Shown: positions 46,600 through 56,149, counted from the first letter of the stretch. The stretch is DNA of 64,000 bases from Dendrolimus kikuchii (GCA_019925095.2 CM034392.1:17650387-17714386); one strand, 5' to 3'. Notes: generated by a model from the sequence alone, not told the origin. Numbers and translations are program-made.

Positions 46600-47150
46600 T
46601 ACAATTGTATATATAAAGATAGAAACATGGCGAGCGGATGCTGCGCGCTACAGCCTCCACGGGCGTAGTACGCTGAACAAAGCCGCGTCCCGCCCTACCC
46701 GCTTCCTGCCTCCATTTCAGCATCTTCCGGTCAGTGCGGCCGCAACACAATTTCATGTATGGAACGAGCACTTTAAATGTGATATCGGGGAATACGCTTC
46801 ACTAATTAATTGAAAAATACCGTATTATCAACGTACAATGTGTGGTGATCGGATGAGTAGTAATGATGCGTGAGTGCGGCGCGTGTGGCTTCGAGAGCGC
46901 GGTCCGCGGGCTACTGCCGGCAGCCTCCGGCGGCTGGTGCGGGGCGCGGGTGGCACTGCGCGGGCTGCGCTTCCCATTTAAGAACCGGGCTACGCCGCCG
47001 TAGCAACGGTCGCCGCCCCGGCCGTAGCCGATGGCACGGGGAAGCTCCAGCCCCCTTTGATTTATCCTCCTTGCCAAAACGGACTTCATTCAGTACGTTA
47101 GCCCCGTGTGAGAATAACATGCCTATTTATGCGTTTCAGCGCTGAAATCC
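46600..47150. promoter_or_regulatory. CpG-rich island, candidate promoter/first exon
   Basis: The most GC- and CpG-rich stretch of the window (especially 46870-47040, with repeated gccg/gcgc words), in DNA that is otherwise about two-thirds AT. On the plus strand a TATA-like run lies at 46604-46617, an initiator core TCAGT at about 46732, and ATGATGC|GTGAGT with a consensus donor at about 46872. Open frames exist on both strands (46870-47145 plus, 47089-46802 minus) but none resembles a known protein, and long frames are expected in GC-rich DNA. Best reading: a non-coding or short first exon with its promoter. Confidence 0.35.
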
Positions 47151-47219
47151 TGAGCTCGATATTTCTACAATTCAAATTAAAAAATTTAAAAACTTTCGAG
47201 CCTTTCCTAATCATTCTAT

Positions 47220-47655
47220 TCTAAAGAATATATTATTATCTATAATATTATAAAATTCTAAACATGCCATATTTGCACATTGAAGCTATTAAAAAAAACC
47301 AACTAGAATAGACTATATAAACGACGGAGAACACGTCTTTAGAGTTCTTGTCGGTTTGCCTGTTTGTTCGGGATTCAAGTAAAAACTACTGAGCCGATTT
47401 CATTGCGGTTTTCGATGGTCGTCAGCAAATTCCTAAACTTAAAATCTGCACTACTTTTTATTCCAATGATTTTACATGATCAGATTTTTTTTAAAATCTA
47501 ATTCAAATGCATTTTTTTTCAGTGATCGATAGATTTTATGTAATAAAATGTGTGATAATTTTTATCACGAAAATTTTCCCGGGAGCATTTCGAATTTTTT
47601 CGGATGCATTAGCTTATTTTAACACAGTTTTCACCAAAACGATATAAACTATATC
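47220..47655. repeat. Second copy of the 40105-40935 repeat
   Basis: Same order of words (cattgaagctattaaaaaaa, actatataaacgacggagaa, cttaaaatctgcactacttt, tcgatagattttatgtaat). The terminal gaagtcgcggg part is absent. Confidence 0.55.
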
Positions 47656-48126
47656 TACAGGTAAAATAATTAATCTAGATCGCTGTCGGTGGATCATCGT
47701 TCCCAAAATGCTGGCCACATTTCCATATTGTATGGCAACGCTAAAACACTGGCCAGCTTTTTTGCCACGCGAGACTTCTTTCAATCGCATTGAAAGGTTT
47801 ATTGTAATTTTATTGAATAGGTACTATAGTTTAATTTCACATTAATTCACAAAGATTATTTATGTTAATTTTTTTACCTAATTAATAATGAACTAAATAG
47901 AAATTGTTCCTTTCGCTGTATAACGAGAGATATTTTATATTGTTACGTAGTTATTAATGTTCGTAGAACAAGGAACGTCCATTGTCTTTATTACTTGGCT
48001 ACGAAACCCCTAAAAAGTATTTAATCAAAAATCTTAAAAGTACTTAACGGATGTCGATCGAACCAATTTTCGTTGAATAAATTTTTAAGTTCTACAGCTA
48101 TTATCTTATACAGAATTTTCCACAGC
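47656..48126. other. No gene recognised
   Basis: AT-rich sequence between a repeat and the RTE copy; an acceptor-like tract lies near 48090-48100. Confidence 0.45.
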
Positions 48127-48140
48127 ATAGATAAAAAAGT

Positions 48141-48364
48141 CGTGGAAGGCCACGACACACCTTCCATGATCAAATTGATCGTGTACTAGCAGAAGGTGAT
48201 GTCAGGAGCCTTAAGAACAGACGAGCTTGCATGACAAGAGTTATGAATGTCAAAGAGGCAAGTGAGGTGTGTAAGAATAAGCCTAAATGGCACTCTGTTG
48301 TTCGTGCCTACCCCGCGAGGGAACTGGCGTGAAGTTATGTATGTATGTATGTATGTATGTATGT
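48141..48364 (+). mobile_element. RTE-like LINE 3' end, 224 bp
   Basis: 5'-truncated copy of the same family, with C-terminal codons (RHTFHDQIDRVLAEGDV... as a degenerate match) and an (ATGT)n tail. It is flanked by a perfect 14-bp duplication ATAGATAAAAAAGT (48127-48140, 48365-48378). Confidence 0.85.
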
Positions 48365-48378
48365 ATAGATAAAAAAGT

Positions 48379-48524
48379 GAGCAATATAAATGAAAATATA
48401 TTTGGGAAAGTACGTGGTAGACCTCGAACTATTTATGACGGAGTCTTTGAAGGTGACAAACATCCACAGCTTGAACCATTTATTACTTTAAAACCAACAG
48501 TGAAACAACAGGTTAAATTTTAGG
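48379..48524 (+). pseudogene. ORF remnant beside the RTE insertion, unrecognised
   Basis: A frame VSNINENIFGKVRGRPRT... to a stop at about 48524. Removing the RTE copy and one duplication extends it upstream to an acceptor-like tract (aagttctacag) near 48100. It contains an AT-hook-like RGRPR. No family is recognised. Confidence 0.2.
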
Positions 48525-48968
48525 ATGTTGTTTTGAGATTTATTCGAATTCGAGACATATCTGTTACATAGTAGATACCAGTTCTGAGCAGAATAAGCAA
48601 AAGAATTATTTTGAGAGGGCCTAAAGAGATCGTCTTCGCAGATTCATAATTATGATAAACATATCAACATGAAGTGGACCTGCTATTATAAAAAAAATCA
48701 GTTGTCGTAAATTGAAATTCAAAATTAGCCTTTTATCTGGCTTATGAATTTGACGATTTTCATAGAATTGTGGTGTATTAAAACAACACACGAATTGAAG
48801 AGTTATATTTTACTTTTTTTATAATTTTACTTTTCATAAAATAATAATATAATTGGGCTTCAATATCAATACTAGTCTCCCTGGGGCAAACCCTGGTTGT
48901 CGCTCTATTTTACTATAAAAACTTAATCGAGAATTTATATATCGCGAGCGAAGCTGCGGACAGAAGAG

Positions 48969-48970
<2 letters not shown>
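48525..48970. other. No gene recognised
   Basis: AT-rich; its last 30 bp (gcgagcgaagctgcggacag) look like a repeat terminus abutting the (AT)n tract. Confidence 0.4.

Positions 48971-49042
<72 letters not shown>
48971..49042. repeat. (AT)n microsatellite
   Basis: About 36 AT units between a gcgagcgaagctgcgg-containing sequence and the mariner remnant. Confidence 0.95.
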
Positions 49043-49045
<3 letters not shown>

Positions 49046-49170
49046 ATCTGGCCATAAATACTGTTACAATTAAAAAGAAACAAAATATTACATTTGAATT
49101 TGGAATCTGTCATTTTTATATGATTGTGTTTTCTCATTTTGGCGCCAATACACTGTACAACATTTTGCGA
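49043..49170 (+). mobile_element. Probable 5' non-coding part of the mariner element
   Basis: AT-rich sequence between the (AT)n tract and the RTE insertion. Removing the insertion and one target copy joins 49170 to 49325 directly. A candidate terminal sequence (catctggccataaatactg) near 49045 has no inverted partner after the transposase. Confidence 0.4.
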
Positions 49171-49312
49171 AGCCTTAAGAACAGACGAGCGTGCATAACA
49201 AGAGCTATGAATGTCAAAGAAGTGAGTGAGGTGTGTAAGAACAAGCCTGAATGGCGCTCTGTTGTTCTTGCTTACCCCGCAAGGGAACTGGCGCGAAGCT
49301 ATGTATGTATGT
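49171..49312 (+). mobile_element. RTE-like LINE 3' end in the mariner
   Basis: 142 bp: last codons of an RTE-like ORF (SLKNRRACITRAMNVKE) and an (ATGT)n tail, flanked by a perfect 12-bp duplication AACATTTTGCGA (49159-49170 and 49313-49324). A 5'-truncated insertion, younger than the mariner that it splits. Confidence 0.85.
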
Positions 49313-49324
49313 AACATTTTGCGA

Positions 49325-50371
49325 TATTAAAATCGAGTGGGGCGATAAAGAGAACCGAATCGCTGTGATTGCATTACACAAAGTAGGTATGGAGCCACAT
49401 GCAATTTTTAAAACTCTCCATACGCTTGGTATTACTCAAATATTTGTGTACCGGGCTATTAATAAGTACAATGAGACCTGCTCTGTTTGTGACAGAAAAA
49501 GATCTGACCGTCTACGTAGTGTTCGTACGAAAAAGGTGCTCGAAGCAGTAAGGGAAAGAATTCGAAGAAATCCTGTCCGAAAGCAAAAGATTTTATCTCG
49601 GGAGATGAAGATATCACCTAGAACCATGTCGCGTATTTTAAAAGATGACTTAGGACTTGCAGCCTATAAGAGACGCACTGGTCATTTCTTAACTCATAAC
49701 TTAAAAAAGAATAGGGTGGTAAAATCGAAACAACTACTGAAGTGGTACGCAAAGGAAGGTCACAAAAAATTTTTGTTTACGGATGAGAATTTTTTTACAA
49801 TTGAGCAATATTTTAACAAACAAAATGACCGTATTTATGCTCAAAGCTCTAAGGAAGGTTCTCAATTAGTCGACAGAGTGCAACGTGGGCATTACCCGTC
49901 TTCAGTGATGGTTTGGTGGGGTGTTAGCTATGAAGGAGTGACTGAGCCATATTTTTATGAAAAAGGTATCAAAACATCGGCACAAATGTATCAAGATACC
50001 ATTCTTGAGAAGGTAGTTAAGCCCCTTAACAACACCATGTTCAATAACCAAGAATGGTCCTTCCAGCAAGACTGGGCGCCGGGTCATAAAGCTCGGTCCA
50101 CGCAGTCTTGGTTTGAAACGAACGTTTCGGACATCATCAGAGCTGCAGACTGGCCGTCGTCTAGACCCGATCTTAATCCACTGGATATGATTTATGGTCA
50201 GTTTTAGGGAATACGGCTTGTTATAAACGCCATGATAATTTGGAGTCCCTAAAACAATCCATACGATTGGCAGTGAAAATTTTTCCCATAGAAAGAGTGC
50301 GTGCTTCTATTGATAACTGGCCTCAACGTTTAAAAGACTGTATTGCAGCCTATGGAGACCACTTCAAATAA
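49325..50371 (+). pseudogene. Mariner-type transposase (DD37D, maT-like), frameshifted
   Basis: A frame beginning IEWGDKENRIAVIALHKVG, with an HTH region and catalytic blocks LFTDEN, FQQDWAPGHKA and SRPDLNPLD. There are 37 residues between the second and third Asp, the DD37D spacing of the maT lineage known from Bombyx and nematodes. A one-base loss near 50184-50186 shifts the frame; the original frame resumes (YDLWSVLG, ending AAYGDHFK) to a stop at 50369-50371. The N-terminal start lies upstream of an RTE insertion (49171-49312) and no ATG survives in frame there. No terminal inverted repeats were found. A dead copy. Confidence 0.85.
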
Positions 50372-50659
50372 GCGTTTTATATTTTAAATTGTTTTATATT
50401 TAGAAGGTCTAGAATATTTTTTATTTAAATCGTGTCATACACAGAGATGTGTACCTTCTGAGAAGCAACTAGTTATGTTATAAAATAGCCACATTAATAG
50501 AGCAACGTGGCTTAGGAATAAAGAATAAAATCGCTAACTATTTTTTTTACATTTTATTTATTTTACCAAAGTAACACATTCAAATAGTACTGAAGCTGGA
50601 CAAATAATTAAGAACGATTTATTAAACTGCTCGGAAATCGTTTTGTATGACACTCGCAT
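50372..50659. other. Between the two DNA-transposon pseudogenes
   Basis: Presumably the 3' ends of the mariner and Tc1 remnants; no terminal repeat could be matched. Confidence 0.4.
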
Positions 50660-51441
50660 TTAAAAAATCACAATAATATGTAGCGCGAGAAATTTAAAAA
50701 GCAATTTAATACATTTTAAGTAAAAATAATAGTTAATAGCATATCCACGGCTATTAATTACTACTTTGCACCGGCAAGGCATTGACTCTATTAATTTTTG
50801 ACATTTCGCAAGAGAAATAGAGTTCCATTCTTCTAAAAAAACCTCGTAGAGCTCTCTTAAATTCCCACACTGTGTATTTGAAACCTTTTTCTTTACTTCG
50901 AACCACAGATTCTCTATTGGGTTTAGATCTGGGCTGTTAGCTGGCCAGTTTAAAAGAGAAACTGATTGCGCTGTAAGAAATTCCTTTACGGTGCGTGCAG
51001 TGTGCTTTGGATCATTGTCATGCTGGAATGTCCAAATAACTGGTAGAACGTCTTCAGCATAAGGTAACATTGTTTCTTCCAGTATATTTTTGTATTGGAA
51101 CTGATCCATGTTATCTTCTATCAACTTTACAGGTCCAACACCGTGTCCAGAAAAGCACCCCCAAATTTTCACATTTCCACCACCGTGCTTTAATGGAACT
51201 TTCGTGTACTTAGGGTCGAATCCTGTATTCGGGGAACGTCGTACATATCGTTTTCCATCAGAACATACTCTGTTTATTTTCGTCTCGTCAGAAAAAAGTA
51301 CATTTTTCCACTGTCGCACAGTCCAGTTTTCATACCTTCTCGCAAATGCAAGCCGGGCTTGCCTGTGGCAAAGTTTCAACATAGGTACCTTTCTTGCTAT
51401 CCTACCGTGCAATTTTTCTCCTACCAAACGTCTTCGATTCG
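50660..51441 (-). pseudogene. Tc1-type transposase (DD34E), 5'-truncated
   Basis: About 255 codons with the three catalytic blocks of Tc1: SDET, FQHDNDPKHT and NSPDLNPIENLW, with 34 residues between the second Asp and the Glu (DD34E). The N-terminal paired-type DNA-binding domain is absent because the frame begins at the junction with the Copia 3' LTR at about 51442. The catalytic part is intact, but without the DNA-binding half and the left terminal repeat the copy cannot be autonomous. No inverted repeat was recognised at the other end. Confidence 0.88.
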
Positions 51442-51444
51442 AGA

Positions 51445-51503
51445 GTTACTTCAATGGTGGCAGAAACAACTTAAGACAGCCACGCATTCCAATATTAAAT
51501 TCA
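51445..51503 (-). repeat. Copia 3' LTR, truncated
   Basis: 59 bp identical to the start of the 5' LTR, then an abrupt change to the interior of a Tc1-type transposase gene. A short GGGGCG run lies about 40 bp upstream, where a polypurine tract would be expected closer. Confidence 0.6.
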
Positions 51504-51586
51504 AATTTACCATATACAAAAAGTTTGTATATCCATCACGCCCCTATAAATTTTAATTTAATTACATAAAATATCCAGAAGACAAA

Positions 51587-54500
51587 TTAACACAACTTAA
51601 TACCTAAACCATCTAAACACTTGTAGTGTTTAACACTAGCTAACGGCTTAGTAAGCACGTCTGCCAACATGGATTCAGTGGGCACATGTTTCAACACAAT
51701 GTCGTTCGTATCCCTTAAAACCTCCCTAATGTAGTGATATCGAATATCAATATGCTTGCTACGCGCATGAAACATTGGGTCTTGAGCTAAAAACATAGCC
51801 CCTTGGTTATCGGCATGAACAATCACTCGAGCATACCTCATGAGCCCTACTTCCTTCATCAGACTATTTAGATAGACTGCCTCCTTCATACTTTCGGAAA
51901 GGCTGACGTACTCTGCCTCACAAGTCGATGTCGCCACGCTACGTTGTTTCCTAGACTGCCAGGATATACACGCACCACCTAAAATGAATGCATAACCCGA
52001 ATAAGATCGTCTGTCTAGTAAACAATTCCCCCAATCTGCGTCCGAAAAACCCTGTATACAATTACTAGTCTTCTTGTATACGAGACTACGTTGTATGGTC
52101 CCTTTCAGGTAACGTAATACACGTTTTGCAGATTTCCAATCAGATTTTTCAGGATTCGTGACTTTTTGGCTTAGCTTACTCACCGCATTAGCAATATCTG
52201 GTCTAGTTGCATTGCTTAGGTAATTCAAACAACCTATCAATTCTCGATACGGCCAATTTGTATCGCTTTCGTCGTCATCGCATTTTTCTTCTGGTTTATG
52301 TTTGGAATTAATTTCCATCGGCGTTGCACATTTATTGCAATTTTCCATTGAAAAACGTTTCAATAAATTGTCAATATAATTTTGTTGTGACAAAATAATG
52401 ACATTGTCATTATTATTTCTCCGTATGTCTATTCCTAAAATATATTTTGCCTGACCATAATCTTTTAATTCGAACTCCCTTGACAGCTCATCTTTAAATT
52501 TAATAATTAAACCTCTTTCTTGACTTGCCACCAAAATATCGTCTACGTAAACCAATACAAACAAATGGCTATTTGCACTTTGTTTAAAGTATAAACATGG
52601 CTCGTTCAGACTTTGCTTCAATCCCATAGCGATCAACTTTTTGTTGAGTTTGAGATTCCATTGACGTCCAGCTTGCTTCAAACCATACAATGATTTCCGC
52701 AATAAGCATGAATCGCAACCACTATCCAATTTATTCAGCATGATTTGCGCACGCTTTTTGACCATTGGATCTTCTCCCTCACGATTCATAAGCTTAATTA
52801 AACTTTCTCTTAATAGTTCTGGTATCTCCATGTAAATCTCTTCATCCAAGGATCCATTTAAATAAGCAGTGTTTATATCTAATTGGTGAATTTCCAAGTT
52901 CAATTCAACTGCGAGAGCCATTAACAATCTGACGGTGTCTAATCTAGCAACAGGTGCAAAGGTTTTCTCATAGTCGACCCCATATCGCTGGCTGAAACCT
53001 TGTGCTACAAGTCTCGCTTTCTTCTTTAGAGTCTTGTCGACGTTCTGCTTTGTCGTCAACACATAACGGCAGCCTACAACGTTCCTGTTTTTCGGTCTTT
53101 TTACTATCTCCCATGTACCTTTCTGAACTAAACTTCTAATTTCAGATAATATGGCTTCCTCCCAATCAGGTTTATCCTTACTTTTCAAAGCATTCTTCAA
53201 GGTGATCTCAGTTGAACCAGCAAAATCTTCAACCTCATTTGCATCAGTAGAAGTTACAGATCGCTCAACTTCCCTTGTTTGATAGATCTTCTTCGGTCGG
53301 CCTACGCTTCCTGTGCGTAATATTCTAGGTCTACCAGGAGCTCTCGTCGTCATCCTTAGCTGATCAAGTGTGTCATGCCTTGTTTCTTCGGCTTGTTGTT
53401 CCACTTGTAATCGTCTAGATGAAGACACATCTTCGTCACACTCTGCAGGATATTCTTGACATTCACTCCATATGTCTTGCATATTGTCAACCTCTTCTGC
53501 TTCATGTCTACGTTCTTCAACTGGAACATTCGATTTTGTGAAGTCTATTTCTATGAAATCCTGATCGCCGTCTTTCGTAATGTTTAATAGGCTCGGCTCT
53601 TGCTTCGAGATGTCCTTTCGTGTGTTTGGACTTTCGTGAAATTTCACATCTCTCGCAATCATGAACTGCCTTCGCTCAGGAATCCACACACGATATCCCT
53701 TGGCGTTCTTCGGGTATCCAACAAAGTTACCAGCAATACCTCTTGCTGCGAATTTATCTTTGTTTGGATCTTTATCAAGAATGTGTACCTTAGTTCCAAA
53801 TCTTCGAAAGTATGCAATTTTCACCGATTTGTTTCGCCATTTTTCATAAGGAATTTCACCCTGTAGACTTCTAGTAGGACAACGGTTTCTGACGTAACAT
53901 GCAGTATCTACCGCTTCGGCCCAAAAACCTGAGGAAAGATCAGAACTCAATAGCATACACCTTGCCATTTCCACCAAGGTCCGGTTCATTCGTTCTGCTA
54001 TTCCGTTCTGCTGCGGTGTTCGAGGCACGGTTAGTCTTCGCTGTATGCCTGCTTGTTTCAAAAATCGATCAAATTCCGAGTTACAATATTCTCCTCCATT
54101 GTCGGTCTGGAGATATTTAATCTTAAGTCCCGTCATGTTCTCAACGTGACTTTTATACACCTTAAAGGCTTCTAAGGCTTTATTTTTCGCACTTAGAAAA
54201 TAAACTTCACACCAACGTGTACAATCGTCGATAAAAGTTATAAAATATTTTGCTCCCCCTATAGATTCACATCTCATAGGTCCTACAATATCAGAATAGA
54301 CTATTTGTAATTTTTCAGTACAAGGACTATGGGAATCAGAAAAAGGTAACGCGGTCATTTTTCCTCTAGCACAAATATCGCAATCACGTAAGTTTCGTAC
54401 TTCGGTCACATCAAACTTAGCACCTAATTTACCTAAAAGCTTAGCAACATCTTTACCATTCAAATGTCCTAATCGCTCGTGCCAACAACGTACATCAGCA

Positions 54501-55084
54501 TTCGAATCACTCAAATTAAATATATATTCCGGGCTATTTAAACAATATAAATTACCTCTACGATATGCCGACAATTTAACTTCACCATTCTTATCAATAA
54601 CCTGAGCTACATCGTTATTGAACGTAACATTATAACCGTTATTTGTTATTTTGGCTACTGAAATTAAATTCGTCCTTAAATTAGGAACAAACAGCGTATC
54701 GCGTAGTTCAAATAAATCCCTCGAGTGTTCGCTCCATGCCGATAACCTTACAGTACCCTTACCTTTTATGTCAGTACTTACATGCGTCGCTAAATTTAGT
54801 TCTCCGCTAGTCATTTTTAAAGTGTCCCCGAACTTACTCGCATCATTACAAAGGTGAGACGTGCACCCACTGTCCAAAATCCAGTCATGTTTTTGAACAT
54901 TTACAGCATTAGAAACTTTTACATCTAAAACATTAAAAGTGGTTAGAATATTATTAATACAAAGTGTTTCTTCTGCTTTCTGTGCTTTTCTACCTATTTT
55001 AATTTTGCACTCCGATGCTTTATGTCCACGTTCGTGACATTTGTAACATTTAAATCTAAAACCTTCTTTCTTTTCAGTTCTACT
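51587..55084 (-). CDS. Copia-type pol (zinc knuckle, protease, integrase, RT, RNase H)
   Basis: Open for about 1165 codons in the same frame as gag, directly after the UAG at 55087-55085. In polyprotein numbering (gag ATG = 1): zinc knuckle C239-C242-H247-C252; aspartic protease DSG at 297-299; integrase HHCC (H428, H433, C461, C464); integrase catalytic D491, D554 and E590 (DD35E); RT with the QLDINTAYL aspartate near 962 and YVDD near 1072-1075; RNase H with SDADWG near 1240 and CEAEY near 1281; ending at a TAA at 51587. The order protease-integrase-RT-RNase H defines Ty1/Copia. All catalytic residues that I can check are present, so the copy is young. It replicates through an RNA in cytoplasmic particles and integrates in the nucleus. 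Confidence 0.95.
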   Translation of the reverse strand, partial: SRTEKKEGFRFKCYKCHERGHKASECKIKIGRKAQKAEETLCINNILTTFNVLDVKVSNAVNVQKHDWILDSGCTSHLCNDASKFGDTLKMTSGELNLATHVSTDIKGKGTVRLSAWSEHSRDLFELRDTLFVPNLRTNLISVAKITNNGYNVTFNNDVAQVIDKNGEVKLSAYRRGNLYCLNSPEYIFNLSDSNADVRCWHERLGHLNGKDVAKLLGKLGAKFDVTEVRNLRDCDICARGKMTALPFSDSHSPCTEKLQIVYSDIVGPMRCESIGGAKYFITFIDDCTRWCEVYFLSAKNKALEAFKVYKSHVENMTGLKIKYLQTDNGGEYCNSEFDRFLKQAGIQRRLTVPRTPQQNGIAERMNRTLVEMARCMLLSSDLSSGFWAEAVDTACYVRNRCPTRSLQGEIPYEKWRNKSVKIAYFRRFGTKVHILDKDPNKDKFAARGIAGNFVGYPKNAKGYRVWIPERRQFMIARDVKFHESPNTRKDISKQEPSLLNITKDGDQDFIEIDFTKSNVPVEERRHEAEEVDNMQDIWSECQEYPAECDEDVSSSRRLQVEQQAEETRHDTLDQLRMTTRAPGRPRILRTGSVGRPKKIYQTREVERSVTSTDANEVEDFAGSTEITLKNALKSKDKPDWEEAILSEIRSLVQKGTWEIVKRPKNRNVVGCRYVLTTKQNVDKTLKKKARLVAQGFSQRYGVDYEKTFAPVARLDTVRLLMALAVELNLEIHQLDINTAYLNGSLDEEIYMEIPELLRESLIKLMNREGEDPMVKKRAQIMLNKLDSGCDSCLLRKSLYGLKQAGRQWNLKLNKKLIAMGLKQSLNEPCLYFKQSANSHLFVLVYVDDILVASQERGLIIKFKDELSREFELKDYGQAKYILGIDIRRNNNDNVIILSQQNYIDNLLKRFSMENCNKCATPMEINSKHKPEEKCDDDESDTNWPYRELIGCLNYLSNATRPDIANAVSKLSQKVTNPEKSDWKSAKRVLRYLKGTIQRSLVYKKTSNCIQGFSDADWGNCLLDRRSYSGYAFILGGACISWQSRKQRSVATSTCEAEYVSLSESMKEAVYLNSLMKEVGLMRYARVIVHADNQGAMFLAQDPMFHARSKHIDIRYHYIREVLRDTNDIVLKHVPTESMLADVLTKPLASVKHYKCLDGLGIKLC

Positions 55085-55762
55085 CTAATTGAAATCAGTT
55101 TTGTCTCCAACTGTACTTCTGTTCTTTGCGCCTTTCTTACTCTTCTTAAAATACTTTCTCGTATTTGTGTACAGAACATCTTCATCCTGATTTTTATTTG
55201 CGTCTCTGGATTCATGCTCTTCGAGTATTTTAATTTTCAAGGCCTCTGGTTTCGGCAACTCGTCTCTCGATTCAATCGCACATCTAAAGCTTTCAAAATT
55301 TCCGGGCAAACTGTATAACAACATGATAGATACTAAATCCTCGTTGATATTTACACCCATGTCTGCGAGCTTGTCCACAGCGTCGAAAAAAGTATCCAAA
55401 TGTTCTCTAACATTACCTGTCTCCGACATTTTGTGCAGGATTAAACGTTTTAAAAGTGTAGCCTTCTTAGCGGGTCCTTTCGATGCATAAATTGACTCTA
55501 ATTTCAGCCAAACATCTCTGGAAGTTTTACAACCTCTAATATGACGAAGTTCGCTTCCACTCATCGAAAGAATCAGATCGGCTTTGGCTTTTTCGTCCTC
55601 TTCCACCCAGCGTTCAGCTTCATTAATCTCAGCTGGTCTAAGAACTTTGCCACTTACGTACTTCCACTCATTGTTTTTAATCAACAGAGCTTGTACCTGA
55701 ATTCTCCAGCTATCATAATTATCCTTGCCCAAGGGCTCGATTCGCATCGACATACTGCTCAT
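55085..55762 (-). CDS. Copia-type gag, ended by a UAG before the zinc knuckle
   Basis: 225 codons from ATG 55762 to a TAG at 55087-55085. The N-terminus (GKDNYDSW, about residues 12-19) and the LLYSLPGNFESF block near 149-160 are typical of Copia gag. It ends in a basic Lys/Arg tract. The CCHC knuckle follows the stop in the same frame, so the ancestral product was one gag-pol polyprotein. A capsid piece lacking its RNA-binding knuckle would be made unless the stop is read through. A C-to-T change of a Gln codon is the simplest origin. Confidence 0.9.
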   Translation of the reverse strand: MSSMSMRIEPLGKDNYDSWRIQVQALLIKNNEWKYVSGKVLRPAEINEAERWVEEDEKAKADLILSMSGSELRHIRGCKTSRDVWLKLESIYASKGPAKKATLLKRLILHKMSETGNVREHLDTFFDAVDKLADMGVNINEDLVSIMLLYSLPGNFESFRCAIESRDELPKPEALKIKILEEHESRDANKNQDEDVLYTNTRKYFKKSKKGAKNRSTVGDKTDFN

Positions 55763-55856
55763 CGTTCTGCACCTTTTCGCAATTAATTATACTGCTTTTG
55801 AATATTTTCCGATCCGAATTCTTTGCGTTAATATAACAGCGCTATGGATTTGCGCT

Positions 55857-55874
55857 GCCTGGGCCCATAACCAA
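55857..55874 (-). other. Copia primer-binding site
   Basis: TTGGTTATGGGCCCAGG immediately follows the LTR end. Drosophila copia uses GGTTATGGGCCCAG, complementary to an internal part of initiator tRNA-Met cleaved in the anticodon stem. The match argues for the same half-tRNA priming here. Confidence 0.65.
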
Positions 55875-56005
55875 TGTTGGGGGCTAAGAAGTCGCGATTA
55901 ATAAATCCACGAGAGGTCTACGTTGTTACGAGATATATTTTCAAGTGTTACTTCAATGGTGGCAGAAACAACTTAAGACAGCCACGCATTCCAATATTAA
56001 ATTCA
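55875..56005 (-). repeat. Copia 5' LTR
   Basis: 131 bp beginning TGAATTTAAT and ending CCCCCAACA on the minus strand. Its first 59 bp recur at the other end of the element. It is shorter than many Copia LTRs, and the true start could lie slightly upstream. Confidence 0.6.
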
Positions 56006-56149
56006 CAATTACCATAACTAATAATTGTAAAAAAAAATGCAATTTGTTATGTCGTTTATAGAGGAAGTAATCATGTACGGGACCGACTCACACACGCTGC
56101 CCCCGTATGAAGTTATAACCCTGAACTATTTGAGATTTACCATTCCAAA

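Larger units (their letters stand above)
51445..56005 (-). mobile_element. Copia retrotransposon, nearly full length
   Basis: On the minus strand: a 5' LTR at 56005-55875 (TG...CA), a primer-binding-like site just inside it, gag-pol at 55762-51587, and a truncated 3' LTR at 51503-51445. The two LTR pieces share 59 identical bases (51445-51503 and 55947-56005). The 3' end is cut off by a junction with a Tc1 remnant, so no target duplication can be read. LTR edges are uncertain because similarity (ATGGTAA) continues a few bases outside both copies. Confidence 0.85.

Noticed and set aside
46802..47145. Protein genes in the CpG-rich island on either strand
   Set aside because: Overlapping frames on both strands with Arg/Pro/Ala-rich content are expected from GC-rich sequence; no family motif.
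48913..49317. 134-codon minus-strand frame with an IYIYIY run
   Set aside because: It is the antisense of an RTE tail plus an (AT)n tract.
51108..51569. 153-codon plus-strand frame
   Set aside because: Shadow of the Tc1 transposase and Copia LTR on the opposite strand.
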